Assembly: GCF_963576545.1 (NCBI RefSeq)
Contig: NC_083637.1
Span: forward strand, 21,893,507 to 21,957,506
DNA length: 64,000 nt
DNA from: Limanda limanda
Taxonomy: Eukaryota; Chordata; Actinopteri; Pleuronectiformes; Pleuronectidae
Reading direction: 5' to 3'
The translations under genes and the position numbers were made by a program. The notes under the pieces were generated by a model. It worked only from the letters and a program-made list of their open reading frames with translations, made no database searches and was not told the DNA's origin. Shown piece after piece: positions 27,304 through 36,860 of the stretch. Every line of letters begins with the position of its first letter. Positions within the stretch are counted from its first letter, which is position 1.

Positions 27304-28273
27304 CGTCATTCCCGGTGGAGCCAGCGGAACAGAGACACTGGGAGAAAAGCTGCGAGCACAGCTACGCAACCCTCATGCAGAGGAAGCTTTGATCTGGCGG
27401 GCCAGACACACCCAGCAGTCAACCGCTCCGACCCACTCAACACCAAAGGGGGAGCAGGACTCAACCCCTAGACGTGCAGTGACCTGGGACCGCTATGAGG
27501 CAACATCAAATGCCTGTCCAGCGGACACACAGCATCCACTCCAGCCAGAAGGAACACATCCTGCGCGGAGCCATGCTGATCCACATCACAACGACGGAAG
27601 GACTCCGTCCTGGAGGGCTGAAGGAGATTCCCAGTCTGCCACTCAGGCAGAGGCGCACCATGACTCACGGTCGCGTCCTGGATGGTCCTCCAACCCCGGT
27701 GCAAGAGATGGTGGCCACGAAGATGAGTACCGTGGCACATTCGAGTCAAAAGACACTGATGACTCAGCACCCCCTCAAAGAGAGGAAATCCGCAACCGGC
27801 GGCAAGAGCCCCTTGAAAAAGACATTTATCGCTTCGACCCAGACAACCGAGGGTTTAACGAAGACGACACCGTGGTTCTGGCAGTTCAAGTCCAACTCAA
27901 TGTGGACCCGGCGCTGGAAGATGACAACTTTCCCCACGCCAGGATGAACCCCAGCAAAGAGAACCAGAAACAACGACCCTTCCAACAGGGTGCCCCTCAA
28001 AACCAAGGGGGTGAGGATTTCAACCAGCCCCACAAACAGTTTCGACCTCAGCACCTGAATCCCTCTCCACAGAGAAGTAGGGGCCGTAACCAAAGGAAAC
28101 CTCATCAATACCAGGAGTATAGTGATGGTGACCGAAATCCAACACATGGGATGCATCCTGGCACAGAGGAATTAATACGGAGATGTGTGGATGAAGCAAT
28201 GAGAGACATTGTGCCACGTGTTCCTCCAGGCTCCCCTAAGAGACCAGACACTGAACCCCGTTGGCGAAACTAG
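27098..28273 (+). CDS. gag-like hydrophilic protein of nested element
   Basis: An open frame of 391 codons from ATG 27098. The first 65 or so residues are Arg-rich and look like the out-of-frame reading of the coiled-coil segment. From about residue 66 (GPGADVIPGGASG) to the end the sequence is hydrophilic and rich in Arg, Gln, Asn, Pro, Asp and His, with a basic QRSRGRNQRKPHQYQ stretch at about 336-350 and a helical C-terminal GTEELIRRCVDEAMRD. There is no CCHC zinc knuckle, protease, RT or integrase. A structural Gag relic, with nucleic-acid binding by the basic part, is the most likely reading from its position after the leader. It could also be a novel accessory protein. Function is not established. 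Confidence 0.5.
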   Translation: MRRRSEPCKQHVERSRRKTPTCGISRPAKNRTRRCRSTRRSKVSRKGGTVKQSCPPLKLRSLMTGPGADVIPGGASGTETLGEKLRAQLRNPHAEEALIWRARHTQQSTAPTHSTPKGEQDSTPRRAVTWDRYEATSNACPADTQHPLQPEGTHPARSHADPHHNDGRTPSWRAEGDSQSATQAEAHHDSRSRPGWSSNPGARDGGHEDEYRGTFESKDTDDSAPPQREEIRNRRQEPLEKDIYRFDPDNRGFNEDDTVVLAVQVQLNVDPALEDDNFPHARMNPSKENQKQRPFQQGAPQNQGGEDFNQPHKQFRPQHLNPSPQRSRGRNQRKPHQYQEYSDGDRNPTHGMHPGTEELIRRCVDEAMRDIVPRVPPGSPKRPDTEPRWRN

Positions 28274-29053
28274 AAGCAGTTGCCCTCCTTCTCCACTCCC
28301 AAAGATGACTTCAATGACTGGGAAGGACCGAGGCGCTGCCAGAAACCCCCTCTCACCTCCACACCTGAAAGGGGGGGGGAAAGAAATCCCAATTTTAAAA
28401 CAGAAAACCGCTCAAACCACTCACTCCATCAATAGTTGCATGCTTTAGACCCTCTGTCAGTAAATTGTATAACGTATGTTCAGGTAGTGAACTCCTTAGA
28501 CCTCGTTGAGGATTTTGAAGTCGTTACCACTACGGTTGTGCAGCCCTCACGGGTACAGTTGGCAATTCAGTCTTGGCAGAAAAATTTCAATATCTGTAGA
28601 TTTGCAAACCTAGAAATAGGATTTACCATATATTCACAGATTAGCGAACAACAGAACGTGACTCGCCGTTCTAAATGTTTTGGTTTGACAGAATAACACA
28701 CATGATTACCTCAAAACACCAGCACCTACTCAAACATTTTCTTCTGTTCCTTTTTCCACTTTTCTTTCATTTCACTCTTCACCGAAATTCATCAGTATGT
28801 TAACAATAACTGCCGATAAGCATTATGTGAAATTGAAATGTGCGCCGTGTTTTAGAATATATGTTGTTTAGCCTCTGTCTGCCCAGACAATTAGCTCTCT
28901 CTGTTTAGACTCATGCCTCAAAGACATTTATGCCTCATGATGAACTAACTTTCAATGCTTCAACTCCACTCAAGGATTACCTCTCATGGATTATCACTGG
29001 ACTCTCGACCCTAGCGTGCCCTGGAAACTGGGTAACGACCCACTTCCCAGGTC
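28274..29053 (+). other. noncoding 3' interior of nested element
   Basis: About 780 bp between the gag-like stop and the purine tract. Short open frames (28436-28696; 28930 into the LTR) have no recognisable pol or env features. One includes a hydrophobic SWIITGLSTL stretch, too short to call an envelope relic. The region is what remains where a full element would carry pol. Confidence 0.5.
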
Positions 29054-29063
29054 AAAGGGGGAC
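29054..29063 (+). promoter_or_regulatory. polypurine tract of nested element
   Basis: AAAGGGGGAC directly precedes the 3' LTR start TGTTGGGC, the expected primer site for plus-strand synthesis. It fixes the plus-strand orientation of the element. Confidence 0.85.
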
Positions 29064-30257
29064 TGTTGGGCAAGGCCCAGTGATCCGACTTAGAACAAAG
29101 GGTCGTAAAACCTTAGGCCAGGCTCGGGTAACCCCTTACATTTAAAAATCCAGCAAGGGCCCTTATCTCCATGTGGCAAAAGATCACGTCCTGGTCCCCC
29201 ACGGTAAGCCCGCCCCTGGGGGCCAAATCCTGACAACTCAATTGGCTGCAGGGCCACACTGACCCCTGACCCCTCCTCCCAGGGGGGAGTCACCTGAGAC
29301 ATGACTTAAAAGGGCTGAACTCACAGACTTCTCCCTCTCTTCACTCAGATGCCCAAGCGACAACAGAACCCCTCCGGGGTTCTACTAGTTAACTCGGTAT
29401 TTTTAAGAGACTCTCTTTGTCATCTTCCTTTCCACGCTGCTCAAGTTGTTTTCTGACCTCAAGAGGTCTAACCACACGACTCAGTAACTAAGGAGGCGAC
29501 TAGACGTTTGTTTTATTCATTTCAATTCATTTCATTCATTCATTCTTTTATCTTAGTTGACGTTTTTATTTTGAAAAGGACTTTTCCTGTTTTTAACTTG
29601 GAAAGATCAAAACAGGAAATTGCTCGCTGGACGATCTCAGACTGTTTCCTTATCCACACGGACTTTACTTTATTCTTTCTCCACACGATCTACAACGGCT
29701 ACAAGCAGCCGAACGTCCCTGTGAGGCAGCACGATCTCCGCTGCTGCAGAAGAAGACGAAACCTCATCTCGCCACGGAGCACAACGGATCGGCTCCGGCC
29801 CAGCTGCGGTGCTCACGAGAGCCCGTCTGAGAAACTTCAAGCGATTCACTGAACCTCCGGGGATTCGCGCCAAGTCGCATGCAACCCACGAAATCACGGT
29901 CACAGTAAGAGGCTTATGTTGTCTGGGCAGATGTTAGTTTTAATAAGTAGCGTGTTGATTTAATACTTGAGTGTATTTTGTTGATGGAACTTCCGTGTTC
30001 CATTGTTTTAGCCGGCCACTACTCCGAGCCGCTACTTCCGGTTTCCGGTTGGATCGCAATGTTTTGTGTTGCAGTAAATAGGGCCGCGAGAAGCGCCTCC
30101 GCCCGCACTGTTAACGTCTGTGTGAGTCTGCAGTGATTTCACCGATCAGAACCTCGGCCCACAACGCTCGCTTGAGGGCTGAGGGGTGAATCACTGTTAA
30201 CTCATCTCAGACGTATTTTTAAGAGCTTCTTTGGACTCTCCTTACATGTTTTCTCAT

Positions 30258-30309
<52 letters not shown>

Positions 30310-30758
30310 TCTAAACCGACCTATACACACTCCTGACCTGTATTTATAATACAGGTCATGTCACATAGTTAAATCTATGCTTAGAGAGGCTGAACACATC
30401 TGGAAACCATTCGGCCCCAAAGCCAAGCAGAGATAAGAATTCTCTTTGTCTAAAATTTCCTTTGTGTAATTCATGTGACGACCACCAGTGTGCGCTCCGG
30501 CCACATGGTGTCATTAACATATTCTCCATTTTGGATAACGTTAAGTTAAACCCACCATTTTGAGTCTATTATTGCCACGCCTCCGCTCTCTCTCTCCTCC
30601 TATCCTGGCTCTAAATTCATAACGGCTCCGCCATCTTGTTTTGTAGTCAATCCGCCATTTTGAGAGTTTTTAGGCCTTGATTCCACGAATCATGATCGGC
30701 CTCCATCTTAGATGTGATGTCACTACGCGTCATCGCCACCCCCCTTCTTTTTCTCTCT

Positions 30759-30812
<54 letters not shown>

Positions 30813-31692
30813 TAGACACAGACAGACACACACACACACAGAGACACATAGATGGACCAGAGGTTACATGCGTGTTCTAAATTGTGATAAGCTGCTGTTG
30901 TTATCTTTGAAATATGGGAGTTTGTTAAGATGATGAATCATTAAATAACACTAACTTTATTTCACACACACACACATAGACACACACACACAGAGAGACA
31001 CTTTGACACAGACACACACACACATAGAGACAGACATACATAGGTAGACCGCAGGTTGTCCATGTATTTTCTGAATTGTGATAAGTGCTGCTGCTGTGTT
31101 TACCTTTGAAATATTGGAGCTTGTTAAAATGATAAATCATTGAATAACATTATAACTTTATTTCCCCTTTTTAATAAATACTTTTGTAATTAAAGTATCT
31201 GTAGTCTGTGATTATTTGTGCATATGTATGTGATTGCAGCTGGATTATGATCGCCTGTGCTCGAACTTAGAAACCTTCACTGTTTATTAAGTAATCGTTA
31301 ATATTAAAATATTGACATTATTAATTTGACATTTATCATTATGAGACTGATAATTATAGCTTGACATCGTTGGCCCCTGGGAAACCAGGGTGGTGCCCCC
31401 CTTTCTCAATTATTAATATAGATAGTATTATTCTTAAATTGATAATTTTATTGTGTTGGACTAATTATTTTCATTATTCTTGGTTGATAACCTTATCATT
31501 GTTAATTGATAGCTTGTACTTTCTAATTGATAATTCCTATTTTCTCATTAGTGGTTTTATTGTTATTTGATTACTGATCATCTTCAATTAATAATTTAAT
31601 TATTTTTGATAGATAATTTTTATTATTTTAATAATCATATTTCATGATTATTATTAATTAGCCAACGTCAAGTCTACTCCTATTGCACAACA
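29064..31692 (+). repeat. nested element 3' LTR, 2629 bp
   Basis: Near-identical partner of 23299-25944, with the same TTAAAAGG, AATAAA (31173-31178), CCATNTT cluster and AT-rich end. Shorter by 17 bp, accounted for by the CT and CA repeats. Confidence 0.93.
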
Positions 31693-31696
31693 GAAC
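31693..31696. repeat. 4-bp target duplication GAAC (right copy)
   Basis: Directly follows GCACAACA. Removing the nested element with one GAAC copy would bring the two halves of pol back into one frame at a point in the RT fingers. Confidence 0.88.
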
Positions 31697-32855
31697 CATA
31701 AGGACTGCTACTCTCTCTGATGATTTGATTTTCAAGCAGTTGGTTAATATGCTCCTTAACCACCTCGTACTCGGACGGCGGGATGCGCCTATAGCGTTGC
31801 CTGACAGGCACATTGTCTAAGAGCGGGATGTCATGGCTGATCAGGTTGGTGCATCCCAGATCTCCCTCATGGGAGGAAAAGACAGAGCTGTACTGCCTAA
31901 GAAGGGACTGGACCTTACCCTGATCTTTAGTTGGCAAGGCTGACAAGTCCAGAGCCCCAATTCGATCTGGCACGACTTCAGATGTGGCCTGGGAAGCCAC
32001 GGTGGCGACTTCTGTTGGCGTCTCGGTGACTCCTGCAGGCATGCTGACAACCCGGACTTCATCCAAGGTGCCCACCACAGTACGAGGGTACAGCAAAACA
32101 CTAGTGGAGCCAACATTTACAATCGGGATGTACGCAGTGCCTCGTACTACCCGAACCAAAGCAGGTGAAGCAAGCAGCCCAGCAGGTAGGCCAGACTCCG
32201 AAGGCTCAAACAACACCCTAGTACCCGAGTACTGCTCGGAGCATGTTGCTGTAACTATTGTCATCGTACCACCATGGATACGACATGCCTTCCCACCCCG
32301 AACCTTGACCTGACCTGCTGCATGCTGAGGGGCTCGCCTGCTAGCCTGATGACACTTCTGTAGTGCCTGCGTAACTGTCTCTGGTGCACCTGATACAGAG
32401 AGCGATTTGAACAAAGCCAGACCATGCTGTCCAAAGAGCACCTGATAACATCGATGAATAATGTTCATCCCCAGAATACCGGGAACCTGAGCAGACACCG
32501 CTCCCGGAGGATCTTTTACCCCCAAAACCCCACACCGAAGCACTGAAGTGCCACAGAGCTCGACATCTAACTCCAGGTAGCCAACATAGGGGATGTCCAA
32601 CCCATTGGCTGCTCTGAGCTTCAGCCAATTACAAGCTTGTAGCCTCTCATGCCCCCAAGGCTGGAAGTGTTGCAGGAAAGAGCTTTCTGTAACTGTAGAC
32701 ACCATGGAACCGGTGTCTACGAAGCAAAGAACCTGAGCTCCACCCATGTCCACGGCAACATGGGGGCAAGACGACATCAGCTCAAGAGGTTCCTCCGAGC
32801 CAGTGGCAACCCCCCCCGAACTGTGGCTCTGCAGTTCGGCGGGTGCTAGTTTTCC
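31693..32855 (-). CDS. pol: gypsy pol, 5' segment: protease and start of RT
   Basis: The frame is open from the gag stop region. The first ATG is at 32777, but the frame continues upstream without a stop to overlap the end of gag, so entry by a -1 frameshift is likely. From Met 32777: retropepsin active site DTGS at 21-24 and the matching GILG motif near 108-111, a linker, then the N-terminal part of RT (PVRQRYRRIPP block and SSPYGS). It stops after three or four codons of nested LTR sequence at 31680. It would yield protease but only a fragment of RT. The continuation is 20273-23298. Confidence 0.9.
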
Positions 32856-33916
32856 GGCTCCTGGACCTGAGGAAAATGCCCGTTAGACGGTTGACGACCA
32901 GGCAAAGAAGACTGTGTGCGAGCAGAAACCCGAACGCCATCACAATCGCTTGCGTAGTGACCTGGCTGTTGGCAGCGCCGGCATATAACAGGGCCACGAC
33001 GAGGTGGAGGGCGGCGCAGATGAGAGGGCTGCAATGTGGCGATGCTCTGGGTAAGTTGGTTCAGCTGTTCTTGCTGCAACCTTAACATCTCTCTCATCTC
33101 CACCATTTCCTGTCCCTGAGGTGGATTGGTTGCTCTCTGGGAGCCACTCTGTACCCCGTACTGGAGACCAAAAGCTGACGGGACGGAATGACTCCGACCC
33201 CTCCCGCTCCCAGGGAACACCTCCCGCTCCCACCGGATCGCCTCACCCCGTACATCAAGTAAAGTAGCAGTAGCCTGCCTCCTGACCAACTGCTTCAGCT
33301 CGCGACGCAAGGCACCGTCCAAAACATGCTCGACAAATTGGTCGCGCAGCAAAACGTCTGCATTCGTCATCCCACCAGGTGCACTTCCTTTCACCGACGT
33401 CATCAAGCTCAACAACGCGAGGGAGAACTCGTGCAGTGTCTCCCCTTCTTGTTGCCGTCGGGAGAAGAACGCCTCCTGTAAGGCTACATAAGACTTTGAG
33501 CACCCATACAGTTCCTGTAATACAGAGATGATTTGGGCTGAGTCTTCCCTCTCCTCAACAGACCGATATTTGATCTCCTCTCGAGCCTCACCCTCAAGAT
33601 GATCAAACAAGAAAAAGGCTTGCTCAGATGTGGATAAGTGACGCGCCCGCATGCAGGCTTGAACCTCCTCAAGCCACTCATTCAACCTCATACCTGATTT
33701 TCCCCTGAACATAGGACACTTTCTATCCCTTGGCACAAAAACCAGCCTCTCTGCTATGGGGTTCCTAGTAGTAACAGGGGCCACAGGTGGCACCGAAGAA
33801 GTGGAGGATTCCGAACTAGGACCAGGCACGGCCACAGCCTGCTCCTGCCGCAACCTGTCATTGTCCGCCTTTAACTGCGCCACCAGCTCCCTCAACTCCT
33901 GCAGCTCTACATCCAT
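32846..33916 (-). CDS. gag: gypsy Gag
   Basis: 356 codons from ATG 33916, chosen because it has G at -3 and +4 and begins a coiled-coil-like MDVELQELRELVAQLKADND. The frame upstream is open to 34027 but starts with TTG and has no ATG. Central capsid-type retrotransposon Gag region with the FLFDHLEGEAREEI block (near 100-115). A second heptad-like helix (MVEMREMLRLQQEQLNQL) is followed by one CX2CX4HX4C zinc knuckle (C312, C315, H320, C325) for RNA binding. It ends EPEN and TAG. The frame is intact, so this could still produce particles. It has no frameshift. Confidence 0.9.
   Translation of the reverse strand: MDVELQELRELVAQLKADNDRLRQEQAVAVPGPSSESSTSSVPPVAPVTTRNPIAERLVFVPRDRKCPMFRGKSGMRLNEWLEEVQACMRARHLSTSEQAFFLFDHLEGEAREEIKYRSVEEREDSAQIISVLQELYGCSKSYVALQEAFFSRRQQEGETLHEFSLALLSLMTSVKGSAPGGMTNADVLLRDQFVEHVLDGALRRELKQLVRRQATATLLDVRGEAIRWEREVFPGSGRGRSHSVPSAFGLQYGVQSGSQRATNPPQGQEMVEMREMLRLQQEQLNQLTQSIATLQPSHLRRPPPRRGPVICRRCQQPGHYASDCDGVRVSARTQSSLPGRQPSNGHFPQVQEPEN
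32849..32855 (-). promoter_or_regulatory. possible -1 frameshift site GGAAAAC
   Basis: On the minus strand GGAAAAC immediately precedes the gag stop TAG. The pol frame is -1 relative to gag and open across this point. The heptamer is not a textbook XXXYYYZ, so this is a positional inference. Confidence 0.4.
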
Positions 33917-34127
33917 AACTAACACTACAGTCGGACTAGGACACAACAACCCCACAACTGGATTCTCACCGGGACTTTGCGGACCACGAAAGGCCAAGCT
34001 GCTGTTTTGCCTCTGAACACAATTCAAAACATCTACATCAAATATGTACCCTGGGAACTATTAAAATAAACAAAACAAAATATATAAAGGAACTGGACCA
34101 CACGTCTCTGCTTTCCAAAAGTAAAGA

Positions 34128-34144
34128 CCCTGCCAACAACGCCA
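34128..34144 (-). promoter_or_regulatory. gypsy primer-binding site
   Basis: TGGCGTTGTTGGCAGGG on the minus strand, two bases after the 5' LTR end CCACA. The tRNA is not identified. Confidence 0.7.
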
Positions 34145-34146
34145 AA

Positions 34147-35393
34147 TGTGGCACTCGACGTTTTGAGGGACCAATAAGATGAAGTTTTAGTTGAACTAGT
34201 GACAAGTTGCCAGCAACGCCACCCCAGGAATTTCACCTGGAGAGTTAGATTAACCTTAAAGTTAAAGCACACAAGTTCACTACTAATGAAAGCTTGAGAC
34301 TGGGTCCAGCGTACAATTTCAATTCCTTTTAATTAATATATATATAATCTTTAAACATGACTTCACAATAAAATGTGTTCAACTTAAACAAACTCAATAA
34401 ATGCAAACAAAAGAAAACTAACGGAGAAATTAAATCAAAAGTAATGGAGATTTATCCAAACTGATAAATCCAAATAATTAAGTAAAGCAATTTAGCCAAA
34501 CCAAAATAACTAAGGAAACGAATTAAACCAAAAACATGCAAAGCAAACCACAACACACAAATAATATCATCAATAAGATCAGTTAGAAGTCGGTCAAAAA
34601 CATGCAGAGCAAACCACCACACACAAATAATATCATCAATAAGATCAGTTAAAAGTCGGTTAACTGAATAGATTAAGATGAGACTGAAGATGAGGCAGCA
34701 GTCACCATACTCGGTGGCAGGTACAGCACAGTAGGAGATGCAGAGTAGGATGGATGTGTTGGCTATATAAGCCAGTGGGCAAAACAGCAGCCGGCCAACA
34801 GCAGCGTGAAGAGGGGGGGGGAAACGTGCTGGCAGAAACCGCACACACACACGTCAACCCTGCCATAGAAAAATACATTTATTCTAGAGGCTGAACAACA
34901 ACTGTGGTAACTTGAGTTAGCGTCATCTTATCCACATACCGTCAGGAGTTGAATGAACATCAAAGGAGAGGAAGGGGATCACTTGCATCGAGCAGCACAA
35001 TTACGTGCACTCGATCGATCAGCTGATCTCTCCCCGCTGCAACCGGCAGAGGAGGAAAACACTCGCATGCCCTACAATTGGGGCCGATACGGGAGAAGGA
35101 AGACCCGGCCAATGAACTGCCTGAGGGATAGAAGCCAATGTTGAGGACTTGTGCAAAGTTTAGAAGGTACACAGACGCAAACAACTACTACATACCAAAC
35201 AACGGCGAGCTGCACGACTCAGCTGAAAAGGCGATCAGGAGAGGCGGCCAGGTGCGGTGATAACAGGAGGCGGGGCAGTCTGTAGCCCCAAGGCAAGAGG
35301 GCTCCCAGTGCACAACCACTCACCTTTATAGACAGCGCAACCAACCGTGATAGGCCGGTACTGCAGCACTAATTAAAGGCGCATCCTGCTACA
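34147..35393 (-). repeat. gypsy 5' LTR, 1247 bp
   Basis: TGTAGCAGG...GTGCCACA on the minus strand. TATAAAGG at 35323-35330 and AATAAA at 34878-34883. It carries one copy of the 150-bp unit that is doubled in the 3' LTR and both copies of the 66-bp unit. About half a dozen single-base differences from the 3' LTR are visible. Confidence 0.92.
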
Positions 35394-36365
35394 TTCGGTA
35401 TGTATGGACATGTGAAGTTGGTTTGATGGTGTGTATAATTTTTCGGTGTACAGTACAGACATGTCTGTGACTTCTGTATATGCGTTTCTCTGTGTATAAC
35501 CAGAGTCTGGCCGGGGCGACCAAGCACACGATCATCTTTCTCTCTCCAGGATCTCCTGGCAGAGCGGCTCTAGGTTCTATCAACTGCTGGGTTTCTCTCC
35601 GCCGACGGGGAGAAGAAGCTCTAATGATCTGGAAAAAGACGGCTGCTCTGGTCTGTGTTGGGGATAGACTAAATCACTGGTAACATTAGAAGAGGCAGAG
35701 AACAGTGGAGAGGCGGAAAAAAACAAAGAGAATTTAATTGCATCTTTGATTTTGTATACGAAGTATTGCTAGAGGATTTGCTTCGTGTTTGGTGTGAACA
35801 CATCATAACTCCCAAAGGACACAAAACTAAAAATAAAGAAGAATACAAATATCTCAGGATGGAAAAAAGGCGCCTGACACGAAGAAGATGTCAACTTGAG
35901 AGCTTTCTGTAATAAGGGCTGACGTCTGTGTTTATGTGCTGTAAACAAAAACAAGTGATAGATGCTTAGCTGAATCAATACGTTATGTCCTGCCTCTGCA
36001 CAGTTCACCACCCCTCACCTGAATGCATCTGACATGAGATTCATCTGCTGCGTACTTCATATGTAAAAGGCAAAGGACGCTATTGTTTAGAAATTTCCTA
36101 CAGTTCCAAACGGCTCCACCTTCAGGTTCCCTGTGCCTCAGTAAAGAAGACGTGGCTGCAGAGACTTTGCAGTTGTTAAAAGACACTTTCGACCTTTCCA
36201 GCCTTGTCTGAGTCACAAAGTTAACATCCAACAAGCAATGAAACTAATTACTTTTGATAGTTATTTTGTTTTGAATTAATGTAATCTGACCACTGTTCAT
36301 TTACAGTGTATGGATTGAATACAGTTTTCCAAGTACTATTTCCTCAAAACTGAAAACCTCTTCAG
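35394..36365. other. gene-free stretch right of the gypsy element
   Basis: Begins TTCGGTATGTATGG. GTATG here and at 18804-18808 may be the outer target duplication, offset by four bases from the LTR start. No gene or clear repeat is seen in the rest. Confidence 0.45.
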
Positions 36366-36541
36366 TGTCACCTTGCAGCAAGAAAGTTCCGGGTTCTAAC
36401 CTTTCTGCCAAACCACTGCCTCTCTGTGTGGAGTGTTCATGTTCTCCTCGTGTCTGCAGGCGTTTTCCACGGTTTCTCTGGCTTCCTCCCTCTAAAATGT
36501 CCTAAGGTGTGAATGTAGGCGTTGATGGTGGTTTGTCTCTA
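36366..36541 (+). mobile_element. tRNA-type SINE, 5' portion (interrupted)
   Basis: GCAGCAAGAAAGTTCCGGG begins a copy of the same SINE as at 4139/4652, with a decayed B box (GGGTTCTAACC), then CTCTCTGTGTGGAGTGTTC and GTGTGAATGTAGGCG blocks. It breaks near ACCCTGCGTCGG and its tail resumes at 36777. Confidence 0.65.
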
Positions 36542-36776
36542 TATGTCAACCCTGCGTCGGACTCACATGTTCGATCATTACATGACAACACCTCCGCACA
36601 TGTGCTCCGCTCTCCGTCCTGTGAGAGGCATCCGGCTCGCTGTGGTTTCTACGTTTTTTGTTAGTTTTTCCTCCTTGTTGAGGGTTAAGGGCAAAAGATG
36701 TTGCAACATGCTAAGCCCTATGATACAAACTGATTTGTAAATATGGACTACACAAATAAAATTTGATCGATTGACT
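36542..36776 (+). mobile_element. LINE 3' tail inserted in SINE
   Basis: TTGAGGGTTAAGGGCAAAAG, AAGCCCTATGATACAAACTG and a terminal AATAAAATTTGATCGATTGA form a 3' tail seen at the ends of teleost non-LTR elements, plus strand. It interrupts the SINE. No target duplication was found, and part of the SINE is missing at the junction, so insertion with deletion is possible. Confidence 0.55.
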
Positions 36777-36860
36777 AGCAGCCAATGTCAGCAAGAATTG
36801 GCTCCAGCACCCCCATGATCCTCAAAGGATAAGTGGTATAGATGATGGATGAATACAAGA
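36777..36860 (+). mobile_element. tRNA-type SINE, 3' tail
   Basis: GCCAATGTCAGCAAGAATTG then CTCAAAGGATAAGTGGTATA and a GATG-type terminal repeat; continuation of 36366-36541. Confidence 0.6.

Larger units (their letters stand above)
23299..31692 (+). mobile_element. nested non-autonomous long-LTR retroelement, 8394 bp
   Basis: TGTTGGGC...GCACAACA ends, GAAC target duplications, two 2.6-kb LTRs, a TGG-starting primer-binding-site candidate after the left LTR and AAAGGGGGAC before the right LTR show a plus-strand LTR element inserted into the outer RT. The interior is only 3119 bp (25945-29063). It has a long leader with tandem repeats, a gag-like coding region in two frames, and about 790 bp without recognisable pol or env. 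Its termini differ from those of the host gypsy element, so it is not a copy of it. With no RT or integrase of its own, it would depend on enzymes from elsewhere. The 4-bp duplication is compatible with some retroviruses and some gypsy elements; I do not assign a family. Confidence 0.9.
18809..35393 (-). mobile_element. Ty3/gypsy-type LTR retrotransposon, complete, split by nested element
   Basis: Reading on the minus strand: 5' LTR (34147-35393), primer-binding site, gag, protease, start of RT, nested element (23299-31692), rest of RT, RNase H, integrase, purine-rich tract, 3' LTR (18809-20208). Domain order PR-RT-RH-IN is that of Ty3/gypsy (Metaviridae), and no envelope gene is seen. Without the nested element it would be about 8.2 kb. 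Gag and both pol segments have no stop codons other than the one created by the insertion. The LTR copies are close to identical apart from a 150-bp duplication in the left one, so the outer element is itself fairly recent. Confidence 0.93.

Noticed and set aside
28930..29145. Hydrophobic SWIITGLSTL stretch as an envelope relic
   Set aside because: Too short, no cysteine or fusion motifs, frame runs into the LTR.
33917..34027. N-terminal 37-residue extension of gypsy Gag
   Set aside because: It begins at TTG with no ATG; ATG 33916 has good context and starts the coiled coil.
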